This document shows positions 56,468 to 64,000 of a DNA stretch of 64,000 bases, piece by piece (position 1 is the stretch's first letter; every line of letters begins with the position of its first letter). Location: positions 89,558 to 153,557 of the forward strand of contig NZ_LGCI01000006.1 of the NCBI RefSeq assembly GCF_001281525.1, in the 5' to 3' direction. A program made the translations under genes and the position numbers. This DNA comes from Lysinibacillus macroides. GTDB taxonomy: Bacteria; Bacillota; Bacilli; Bacillales_A; Planococcaceae. Under the pieces are notes generated by a model. The model searched no databases. It saw nothing but the letters and a program-made list of their open reading frames with translations, and had not been told where the DNA came from.

Positions 56468-58466
56468 GCAAAACAGCCCCTTCCTGCACTTTCATAATTC
56501 TCGTCTCCCCTGCACCTATTGATTCCAGTCGATAGTAAGTGCCAATTATTCCTGTTTCTTCAAATTGCACTTTTTCATTATGGCCAAATTCTCGATCAGT
56601 AACAAGTAACACCCATTGGCTACTTATTTTCGGTAAATACTCCAGCAAATTTTGTTGATGTTGAGATGAGATTCTTCCGAAGGGGGTATCCATGAATAAT
56701 GGCATCTCCATCATGTTACTACCTGAAGCTACTTGCGCTAATGCGGTAATAAAACTTAGCGAAAGGACCTGTCTCTGCCCTTGAGAAATATTTGCTAAGA
56801 AGGGTTGCTCGTAGGCGTTTAATACCTCTAACGAGTAATCCTTTTCTACTTTTACACGCTTTATCATATCTTGACCTGCTTTATCAAGTAAATACATTAA
56901 GTTCTGTTGGGTAGCCAATTGAAGGTCTTCAATTAAATCTGCCTCAAACTGACGAATAATATGTTCCATTGATTTTGTCGCCTGCTCCAATATGCTATGT
57001 TTTTTAATAAGTACTTGATGAATGCCACTTTTTTTCTCCAGTTCTTTTCTACTACTGTTAAGCTTGATTTTTTTCATGCTTACAGTCTCCTGTGTTTGTT
57101 GATTTTCTTTCATTTGTAATTTAATAGTGGTAATTTCCTCTTGATGCTGTGTTCGTTCTGCATTTAACTGCTTGATTTCATCTGTATTAACAGTTCCGAT
57201 TTTTTTGTTAAGTTGCTCTAGCTCCCATTGCAGCCTTTCCTTTTGATTCATCAAGCGCTCGATGCCATCTTTCGTCTTTATAATAAAATCTTGTCGTTCC
57301 TCTAAATACGATATGATGATTTGAATACCCTGGTATAACTGATGAATATCTTTTTTTGCTTCAAAAGATCGAAGTTGCTGCTCTAATTTTTTTAATTCTT
57401 GATGGCGACGATCTCCCTCTTCCATCTGACTACCACATATACAAAACATATTATCGATTAATTCTGCAACAAATTCCGCATTTATCCCCATAAAATTCTT
57501 ATCCAATAATTCTGTTGATATCATTGTCATTTGCTGCAATAATAAATCTTCACTCATAAGTAGTGGTAGATATTTATTTACTTTTCTTGCTTCTTGAAAT
57601 TCAGCATCAATATGTGTTGTCAATTCTTCTAAGCTTGTTTCGATACTTCGCCGTTCGTCAATATCCTTTTTCATTGTTTCAAACTGCTCTAACTGCTTTT
57701 CAATTTCATAAACTGCATGTTCATTTCTTTTTTGATTCGATAACAATTGATTGTACGCTAATTGTAGTTGTCCTTCCTCCGTATCCAGCTGCTCTAATTC
57801 TTTTAGCACAATTCTTAGTTCCCCTGTTGAATGTTTTTGAAGATCCTTTTTCACTTGATGCAATAATTTTTTCAAAACATCTTTTGACTTTAATATTTGA
57901 TCAATTTTCAGCAAATTTTTGATCCCTGTCGCTACCTCTTCTTTTTGCTGTGGTGAAACTCTTGTTAATCTTTCAATTCGCTCTCCATCGAAAAAGAAAT
58001 AATGTTTTACACGTGGATCAATGATCATCATAATTTCTAATTCAATCTCATTTTCAGTGTGCCATTCATGATGAGTTGTTTCATTCACCAATTGAACAGC
58101 ATGAAGTTCCTCACGTATTTTCCCATCCAACTCTTTTATTGAAAAATATGTGCGTGTAATTTTATAATCTTGATCTTGGTGGGTAAACCATAGTGTTACA
58201 CTACTGTTAATTCCCTGATTAATAAGCGCTTGCTCTTCAATCGCTTTAATATTAGCCAGCACAATATCTGATGAATGTTCATCTTGCTCCAAACGAGTAT
58301 CACCAAACAAAGCGAACATCATCGCTCGGTAAATAGCTGTTTTCCCACGCCCATTTTCACCTTGAATAACTGTTACAACCTCATGCTCTTTGGAGTGTGC
58401 AAACTCAATTTGTTCTGTGTCATAAAACTGACGAAAATTCGTCATTTGCAAACATTTAACAATCAC
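56460..58466 (-). CDS. DndD/Rad50-like ABC ATPase
   Basis: This 668-aa SMC/Rad50-type ATPase resembles DndD. Walker A is QGENGRGKTAIY (35-46) and YFFFDGERIERL (156-167) is a DndD-like segment. Coiled-coil arms (about 180-300 and 350-500) flank an apex with CICG (C342, C344), which may be a degenerate zinc hook. The ABC signature is ISQGQRQ (560-566) and Walker B/D-loop is PLFMDTPFGRIS (589-600). The H-loop-like WVLLVTDREF is near 618. Such ATPases act on DNA with ATP-driven clamp opening. GTG at 58466 follows AGGGGGAT. It lies 3 nt after the 60-aa gene. Confidence 0.9.
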   Translation of the reverse strand: MIVKCLQMTNFRQFYDTEQIEFAHSKEHEVVTVIQGENGRGKTAIYRAMMFALFGDTRLEQDEHSSDIVLANIKAIEEQALINQGINSSVTLWFTHQDQDYKITRTYFSIKELDGKIREELHAVQLVNETTHHEWHTENEIELEIMMIIDPRVKHYFFFDGERIERLTRVSPQQKEEVATGIKNLLKIDQILKSKDVLKKLLHQVKKDLQKHSTGELRIVLKELEQLDTEEGQLQLAYNQLLSNQKRNEHAVYEIEKQLEQFETMKKDIDERRSIETSLEELTTHIDAEFQEARKVNKYLPLLMSEDLLLQQMTMISTELLDKNFMGINAEFVAELIDNMFCICGSQMEEGDRRHQELKKLEQQLRSFEAKKDIHQLYQGIQIIISYLEERQDFIIKTKDGIERLMNQKERLQWELEQLNKKIGTVNTDEIKQLNAERTQHQEEITTIKLQMKENQQTQETVSMKKIKLNSSRKELEKKSGIHQVLIKKHSILEQATKSMEHIIRQFEADLIEDLQLATQQNLMYLLDKAGQDMIKRVKVEKDYSLEVLNAYEQPFLANISQGQRQVLSLSFITALAQVASGSNMMEMPLFMDTPFGRISSQHQQNLLEYLPKISSQWVLLVTDREFGHNEKVQFEETGIIGTYYRLESIGAGETRIMKVQEGAVLHG

Positions 58467-58469
58467 CTT

Positions 58470-58652
58470 TTATCCCCCTATCTGACTGAGTTTATTGTCA
58501 AGAACTCGTTCAATTTTTTTAGCATGTGCCTCTACTGATAGGGTTTTCTTTTTGTCTACTTGTTTGACTGTTTCCAATATCAGATCATTGACTAACGGAT
58601 CTTCTTCCTCCAATAAAGAGGATAGCTTGGCAATTAGTAAATTATCTCCCAT
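58470..58652 (-). CDS. 60-aa helical protein between the large protein and the ATPase
   Basis: The product MGDNLLIAKLSSLLEEEDPL, then VNDLILETVKQVDKKKTLSV, is predicted helical with an acidic start and basic end. It begins on the base after the upstream stop codon (TAG then ATG), has GGAGGAAG before it, and ends 3 nt before the ATPase start. The exact spacing argues that it is a real, translated, co-regulated component. A middle-component-like adaptor role, as in ABC three-component systems, is a guess from size and position. Confidence 0.7.
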   Translation of the reverse strand: MGDNLLIAKLSSLLEEEDPLVNDLILETVKQVDKKKTLSVEAHAKKIERVLDNKLSQIGG

Positions 58653-61600
58653 CTATACTTCCTCCAATAATTTTGTATGAATCATTTCATCTCCTATAAT
58701 TTCAAAGCGTGCCTGACCTTTCTCTATGGCTTGCTCAATCGAGTTTAACAGCATACCTGATTTAGAGTATCTAATTTTCATTAAATACTCTCTCAATTGT
58801 TGAACCTTCACTGCCCCTTTAAAAGAATTGATTAAAATATATTCAATCAAATCTACCTCCGATTGAATATTGCCCTCCTTCAATGTAAATATTTCTTTAT
58901 AGGAGCCAAAAATATGAAAGGCCTCTGCCTTTTTCAATACATCACCCAATAGTTCCTTACTCCAGCTTATATGATTATCTAATACCGGTAATTTATCCAC
59001 CTTATACAATTCTGGTAATAAGATATAGGAGCGTTCTTTTTCTACTATCATTTCATTCATTAATTGAGACATCGTACAAACAATTTCATTTACACCATCC
59101 TCTGTTAATCCAACAATATCTCGATGGATGTATTCCCCATATTGACCTTTCGCATAGTAAAGAATATCGTTTGAGCGCACTAAAGCAATATCCAACATTC
59201 GAGTATTTTGCTGCACACCAAATACATCCTCTAACCACTCTTCTACCTCTTCACGTGCAACAATATCTTCCTGCTCTTTTAAATAGCTGCTGACAAACTG
59301 TTCAGCCGTTAATTCGTCGGGATGGACTCCCTCATCATTTATGTAGGGGAATTTTGAAAATTGCAATTGCTCGATTCCAATTCGCCTCAATACATAGTAA
59401 AATACTTGTCTTGTTTCAATTCCAACACTTCGTATTAATAATTTAAATTTTTCATAAGCACTATGAATTGTTATGATCTTTTGTTCGGACATTTGTGATT
59501 TCAAATAAGCTATAGGTTTTTCTAGCTGTTCTTTTGTTATATGCTCATAATTAGAAATAATCGTATAATATCCATATTTAAACTGTATAATATTTGAATT
59601 GGAACTTAAATTGTAATCGAGAGTGAATTTTCTCCAGCCTCTCCCACGAATAAATAGATCTTCTAATTCTTCATAGGAAACAGCACGGCCTTTTTCTTCG
59701 ATAAATTGAATAATCCACTCTGCATTTGATTGTCTTTCATCGCCCTCTTTTAATACATTCGGGAACTTAGGCAATATAATACCTTCATTTGCATAGAGAC
59801 GTAAAAGAGTATACAATGCATATTCATTAGGAACATTCTGTGCTTGAGCTTCTTTCTTGACTGACTCATATAATTTCAATATATGAATAAAGTCTTCATT
59901 TTCTAATAATTTGCTTGCTAGCTCATTCACCAATCTCAACCATGCCAGATCAACTGTGACAAATTTATGATGAATATAAACGCCTCTACCCCATAGTAAT
60001 AATTTGTCTTGAATGCCCTCTCGTAAACAAACAGAGTTAAAGGAACGCTCTCCATGAAAGCTACCAGGCATTAAATCATTCGCTCGTTCGATGAGCATTC
60101 CCTCTTCTTTATAAATTTCAACTCCTTCAGGGAATTGTAAAAATACCATCTCCACTATATCGATTTTCTTCAAGCCGCTTAATACCGCTTGATCTTCTGA
60201 AAGCCAAGTGACAAATGTATTAGCTATCATCCAAACTGCTTCATACGGCAGTGATTCTTCTTCTGCATGCTCCATACAATACGCTGTTAAAGCATCATGA
60301 GATATAAGCTGTAAAGCAAAATGTTCTTTGATATCCTGTTTAAATTGCGCTAAATATTCATCAAATTGATCCTGGGTCCATGTAGTAAGAAGTAGGTGAT
60401 TAAATCGCCTTTCTTCCCTTATGCCTACTTGGCCTAAAGCTTGTAAAATAACAAAATCAGTCTCCTCTGTCATTTGGTGAAACCAAACATTCATTATAAA
60501 AGTTTTTTTCGCTATTTTCTCTTGAATAAAATGACGTATCCAATCAAGTGAACTGACAACTATTTCATCACCTTTTAGCAATATTTGTCTTACTCTTTCC
60601 CTTGTGATACCAGCAGATTGCCCCAATTCTTCCAATGTTAAATGTTTCCCTGAAGCAAATGTTTGATATTTTTTTTGCATAAAAGCCTGATATCGATTAG
60701 ATAAACGATTTTGTTCAGCATCTAAATACCATTTTTTGAAAAGATTAATTTCGTGATGAAACCTTTCATGATCTGGTAGTTGTTTAATTTCAAGTAATGC
60801 TCTTTGCTTATCTATATATGTTTGCAACGCGTGGAAAAATTTACTTACCTTCAATCTCCCTATTTTTTTAATTGAGAGTAATTCGCTAAAATCGTTTGGT
60901 AAATCAGCAATTCTATTTATATTTCCTTCACGCTGCAGTTGTTCTATTGTTCCTTGATATTCTGGAAAATCGGCTACTGTTAGAGGATATGAGAAAAATA
61001 CTTCTTCTATTTCAAAAGATTCTTGTTCAAAACGAACTACCTTCTCTGGTCCTTCTTTTACTTCTTCCACATCATCTTGTACTATACTGTCCGCATAACG
61101 ACCTAGTTGATCCCAAAATTTCCTGACTGCTTTTGGACCAACACCATCTAATTTCATATGAATACCATCAAGTGGCTCTATAAAATCAGCCAATGTTTGA
61201 ATACCATTTTGAGCTAACTCCTCAATCAATTTATTACAACCATTAATACCAATACTGTTTAATAAAAGATCCTTGTACTTTTCATGAATAAATAGCTGCT
61301 CCTTAAAATATTGCAGTCTATAAACTCTTTTTTCAGTATGTTGTGATTCATCAGTGCTTTGTAATATTAGTTCCTCTGACCATTCTTTTTGTAAGCCTTG
61401 TAAAAATTGGTCCAAGTCATCTTTTAGATGAAGTCTTAATGATGACAGCATAAAGTTTTGTAAATCTTTCAATTCTTTTACACCATATTGTTTTAATTGA
61501 TTGGCAGGTATACTCGTTGTTACGTTGCTGATTGAAATATGTTGTGCTTGTGGATTTATGTTTAATATTCCATCATTTTCTTCATTAATCTTTGGTTGAA

Positions 61601-62819
61601 ATTGTTGTAATGCCCCTGTAAAACGAAAGCCCAGCCAATACAAATCTGGCATTAATAAATAAAAATCTTCTTTGGATTGTTTATAGTATTCTCTTAAAAG
61701 CTCTACTGTTATTTCATTGAATTCTGTCACTTGCATAGCAGCTGATAGCTTTCCAAAATGAGGTGATACCCATTCCCTAAATAATTGAGATTTAAGATGC
61801 ACTGGCATTTTTATTTGCTCTTTTACACTCCAAAAATCATCTGGTATTATATCTAGTGTAGCCATTGGTTGAGAGATATTATCATCAGATTGAGTAAGAA
61901 TCGCTTCTACCTCATCTTGTGTTTGAGCCTCATCGATCTCCTGTATTGGTGTTTGTAAATTTCCTTGTCCCTCTACCGTCGCCTCGGCACTACCAATGAA
62001 CGATTTGTTTAATAGAAACCAAGCTGGTTTATTTTTTGTCACACGTCCACCTTTTTTAGAAAAACGGAAATAAATCTTGTGTTTTTTCAATTCTAATAAA
62101 AATTTGTTAATCTCCCAGCCGCCAATAACCCATAATGCACCACCTTTATCTCGTTTATCAATATAAGATAAGTTATGCTCCTCTAAATACTGAATTAACG
62201 GATACTCTGTTTTGGTCACACTTACGCCTACTGTCGTTTTTTTAGATGGCTCCATTTGTTTGGCTTTTTCTTGTTTTAAATAGGCTAACTCTCTTTGTAC
62301 TTCTGCCCACATCTCATCTACTTGTTGTAATTTATTTTCGATTATTGGCTTGACCATTTCTTCTATTTTCTCTGAATTTAGTGCATCATTTCCTTTGCTT
62401 TTTTCAGGTTCTTTATAGAGTGGTGCTTCAAAATCATGATTCACAAAAATTTGCATGTACCAAACACTAATATCATAAATAAATCGATGTGCTTGTAATA
62501 CATCCTGTATATGCACTTCCTTGAATTCATGAGCTGCTTTATTACCCTTTTTTCGTATCCATTCCAACTTTACATAGATTGCTTCTTCGATAGCATTGGT
62601 GCGATATAATTTATGTATTCTCTCAGAATGTTTTAATGGATAAATAGTCTCTATTCCTTCCATATCACTAATCATTTTCACTAATTGCTCTGTATATAGA
62701 CGCGCCTGCATTAGGCTTGCCTGTGGCTGATCATATAGTGTGTCTTCAATTTGCTTAGCTAGTTCCAGCATTTTAGGTGTTATATTTTTGACAAAATCCA
62801 ATAAAAAATTATGCCCCAT
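58653..62819 (-). CDS. 1388-aa multidomain protein: HEPN-like N-terminus, HhH and sigma-4-like HTH
   Basis: No single family is recognised. By residue: 1-135 resemble the DUF4145-type HEPN-like domain (RKKGNKAAH at 89-97). 150-200 are coiled-coil-like and charged. 205-270 hold a KGGALWVIGGWEINKFLLEL-type module. 430-470 and 540-575 carry helix-hairpin-helix-like pieces (KLDGVGPKAVRKF at 556-568). 727-748 are a sigma-70 region-4-like HTH (LTLEELGQSAGITRERVRQI). 750-1388 contain repeated winged-helix-like segments. The combination suggests DNA or RNA recognition with a possible HEPN effector. It is the first gene of the four-gene operon and has no intact gene upstream before the IS3 element. 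No transmembrane segment is visible. Confidence 0.85.
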   Translation of the reverse strand: MGHNFLLDFVKNITPKMLELAKQIEDTLYDQPQASLMQARLYTEQLVKMISDMEGIETIYPLKHSERIHKLYRTNAIEEAIYVKLEWIRKKGNKAAHEFKEVHIQDVLQAHRFIYDISVWYMQIFVNHDFEAPLYKEPEKSKGNDALNSEKIEEMVKPIIENKLQQVDEMWAEVQRELAYLKQEKAKQMEPSKKTTVGVSVTKTEYPLIQYLEEHNLSYIDKRDKGGALWVIGGWEINKFLLELKKHKIYFRFSKKGGRVTKNKPAWFLLNKSFIGSAEATVEGQGNLQTPIQEIDEAQTQDEVEAILTQSDDNISQPMATLDIIPDDFWSVKEQIKMPVHLKSQLFREWVSPHFGKLSAAMQVTEFNEITVELLREYYKQSKEDFYLLMPDLYWLGFRFTGALQQFQPKINEENDGILNINPQAQHISISNVTTSIPANQLKQYGVKELKDLQNFMLSSLRLHLKDDLDQFLQGLQKEWSEELILQSTDESQHTEKRVYRLQYFKEQLFIHEKYKDLLLNSIGINGCNKLIEELAQNGIQTLADFIEPLDGIHMKLDGVGPKAVRKFWDQLGRYADSIVQDDVEEVKEGPEKVVRFEQESFEIEEVFFSYPLTVADFPEYQGTIEQLQREGNINRIADLPNDFSELLSIKKIGRLKVSKFFHALQTYIDKQRALLEIKQLPDHERFHHEINLFKKWYLDAEQNRLSNRYQAFMQKKYQTFASGKHLTLEELGQSAGITRERVRQILLKGDEIVVSSLDWIRHFIQEKIAKKTFIMNVWFHQMTEETDFVILQALGQVGIREERRFNHLLLTTWTQDQFDEYLAQFKQDIKEHFALQLISHDALTAYCMEHAEEESLPYEAVWMIANTFVTWLSEDQAVLSGLKKIDIVEMVFLQFPEGVEIYKEEGMLIERANDLMPGSFHGERSFNSVCLREGIQDKLLLWGRGVYIHHKFVTVDLAWLRLVNELASKLLENEDFIHILKLYESVKKEAQAQNVPNEYALYTLLRLYANEGIILPKFPNVLKEGDERQSNAEWIIQFIEEKGRAVSYEELEDLFIRGRGWRKFTLDYNLSSNSNIIQFKYGYYTIISNYEHITKEQLEKPIAYLKSQMSEQKIITIHSAYEKFKLLIRSVGIETRQVFYYVLRRIGIEQLQFSKFPYINDEGVHPDELTAEQFVSSYLKEQEDIVAREEVEEWLEDVFGVQQNTRMLDIALVRSNDILYYAKGQYGEYIHRDIVGLTEDGVNEIVCTMSQLMNEMIVEKERSYILLPELYKVDKLPVLDNHISWSKELLGDVLKKAEAFHIFGSYKEIFTLKEGNIQSEVDLIEYILINSFKGAVKVQQLREYLMKIRYSKSGMLLNSIEQAIEKGQARFEIIGDEMIHTKLLEEV

Positions 62820-62998
62820 TTTTAATTATCCCCCACCATCTAATGATTTCATTTTCGCATGTCTTCTTTTCCAATTACTTTATTAAATTATATCTTTTCT
62901 TTTTAGGAAAATAAAAGAAAAATTAGCAGAAGAATGGACCAAAAAGAGCTAGCTATTATTAAATGGTTATGGACTAACCTAATTTCATAAGACAACAT

Positions 62999-63060
62999 AA
63001 AACACCTCTGAAATGGGTATGTATAAACATGTACATATTCAATCATTCTGGAGGTGTTTT
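62999..63060 (+). promoter_or_regulatory. Hairpin hiding the IS3 orfA ribosome binding site
   Basis: AAAACACCTC (62999-63008) pairs perfectly with GAGGTGTTTT (63051-63060), and the latter contains the GGAGGTG site of orfA. IS elements often use such structures so that transcription coming from outside does not produce transposase. Confidence 0.6.
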
Positions 63061-63063
63061 TCT

Positions 63064-63381
63064 ATGACAAGGAGTAGTTATTCTTCTGATGTAAAGTGGG
63101 CCGTTGTGAAAGAAAAATTAGCAGGTAAATTAACGACGAAAGAGATTATGGAGAAATACGGGATTAAAAATAAATCGCAAGTGGAAACATGGATGCGTTG
63201 GTACAAAAATAAGGAGCTTTATCGCTTTGATCAACCAGTAGGCAAGCAGTATACGTATGGGCATGGACCCGAAGGAAAAAGTGAACAAGAAATGAAGGAT
63301 CGTAAAATGATGCATCTTGAAATGGAGAATGAGATTTTAAAAAAGTTTATGGAAATCGCAAAGGAGTTGAACGGAAAGTAA
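63064..63381 (+). CDS. IS3-family transposase OrfA
   Basis: This 105-aa HTH protein starts MTRSSYSSDVKWAVVKEKLA at 63064 after GGAGGTG. It has the helix-turn-helix TTKEIMEKYGIKNKSQVETW near 22 and a C-terminal leucine-zipper-like helix (HLEMENEILKKFMEIAKEL). OrfA binds the terminal repeats and, fused by frameshifting with OrfB, makes the transposase. It stops at 63381, 11 nt before the orfB frame begins. Confidence 0.88.
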   Translation: MTRSSYSSDVKWAVVKEKLAGKLTTKEIMEKYGIKNKSQVETWMRWYKNKELYRFDQPVGKQYTYGHGPEGKSEQEMKDRKMMHLEMENEILKKFMEIAKELNGK

Positions 63382-63392
63382 TCTTACAAACC

Positions 63393-64000
63393 GTGGCGAA
63401 GTTACGTAAGAAATATACAGTCACACTCATTTTAGAGGTGTTAGATATCCCACGTGCAACATATTATCGTTGGACGAAAGAAGGCGTTGATGAACATTCT
63501 CCCATTGAAACGGCCATTATTACGCTTTGTGAGAAAACGAAGTATCGTTATGGACACCGTAAAATTAAGCATTTATTACACAAAGAATATGGCTATCAGT
63601 TGAACCGTAATACCGTTCAAAAATGGATGCAAAAGCACAACCTCCAATGTCGGGTGAAAAAGAAACGTCGATTTAAAGCGGATCAGGGACCCGAAATAAT
63701 CGCCCCTAACTTATTAGCTCGCTCTTTTACAGCTACGGCGCCCAATGAAAAGTGGGTAACAGATATTACGTACATTCAGTATGGATCAACAACCATGTAT
63801 TTAGCGACGGTTTTGGACCTATATAATAACGAGATTGTTGCATACAAACTTTATGACCATCAACAGACACCTCTTGGTAATGGATGTATTAAAGGCGGCT
63901 TTAGAAGCTAGAAATGATCCCAAAGGAGTGATTGTGCATTCGGACCAAGGGAGTGTTTATACATCTTACGCATATCAAAATTTATTGGAGGAGATGAAGT
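63393..64000 (+). pseudogene. IS3-family transposase OrfB, frameshifted and cut by the window edge
   Basis: The OrfB frame opens at 63393 (MAKLRKKYTVTLILEVLDIP) and shows the HTH_21-like region RYGHRKIKHLLHKEYGYQLN and the start of the rve catalytic domain (NEKWVTDITYIQYGSTTMYL, first D of DDE). Near 63874, an extra G changes the frame. The correct continuation (VMDVLKAALEARNDPKGVIV, then HSDQGSVYTSYAYQNLLEEM) is readable in the next frame to the window end. Confidence 0.85.

Larger units (their letters stand above)
62980..64000 (+). mobile_element. IS3-family insertion sequence, right end beyond the window
   Basis: orfA and orfB transposase genes of the IS3 type occupy 63064-64000. The left end is near 62980-63000 but the terminal repeat cannot be fixed without the right end. 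orfB carries a one-base insertion, so this copy is likely inactive unless the base is an error. Confidence 0.8.

Noticed and set aside
60896-61126. Plus-strand frame inside the 1388-aa gene
   Set aside because: Chance frame opposite a long real gene, with no ribosome binding site.

Overview
The window is about 64 kb of a low-GC, spore-forming Gram-positive chromosome, most likely Lysinibacillus or a close Planococcaceae/Bacillaceae relative. The evidence is dense AAGGAGG-type ribosome binding sites, spore genes (yunB, cwlJ), an S-layer-homology gene, and a gene order that follows the Bacillus subtilis yunB-yunD-yunE-yunF, suf, metNPQ, yusE-yusF-gcvH-yusI and fadNAE regions. Species assignment is inference from composition and synteny.

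Layout. 1-5029 is a minus-strand run: yunB, an HD-GYP protein, yunD, yunE and yunF. 5209-6309 is a Fur-controlled siderophore-binding lipoprotein. 6400-8400 is a low-density stretch with gene remnants and one secreted protein. 8410-13654 is the sufCDSUB iron-sulfur cluster operon, divergent from a GltC-type regulator. 15081-17880 is metNPQ behind a SAM-I riboswitch, followed by yusE, yusF, gcvH and yusI. 19618-19778 is a degenerate 21-bp tandem repeat. 19844-21403 is a first IS copy, inserted exactly at the end of fadE. 21401-26944 is the fadN-fadA-fadE beta-oxidation operon with a FadR-like operator. 27257-37165 holds redox, nuclease, arginase-family, cell-surface polysaccharide, OsmC, Na/Pi and ZIP genes.

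37257-39691 is an SLH surface-protein gene that has decayed and been interrupted by a TnpB-only IS200/IS605-family element. 39772-41331 is a second, same-length copy of the first IS in the opposite orientation. 41578-51654 carries a 3-hydroxyacyl-CoA dehydrogenase, CHY zinc finger, EamA transporter, DinB-like protein, pyridoxal kinase with a divergent ECF S component, CwlJ, a PC4-like protein, a Fur-boxed esterase and an ATP-grasp/alpha-E/transglutaminase trio. 51976-55655 holds a secreted nucleotidase with an SH3 domain and an MFS transporter.

56012-62819 is the most interesting region. It is a tightly coupled four-gene operon encoding a 1388-aa multidomain protein (HEPN-like DUF4145-type N-terminus, helix-hairpin-helix, sigma-4-like HTH), a 60-aa protein, a 668-aa DndD/Rad50-like ABC ATPase and a 151-aa protein. 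It lies between an IS3-family remnant and an IS3-family element running off the window. It looks like an uncharacterised conflict/anti-phage system. The function is inferred from architecture and context only.
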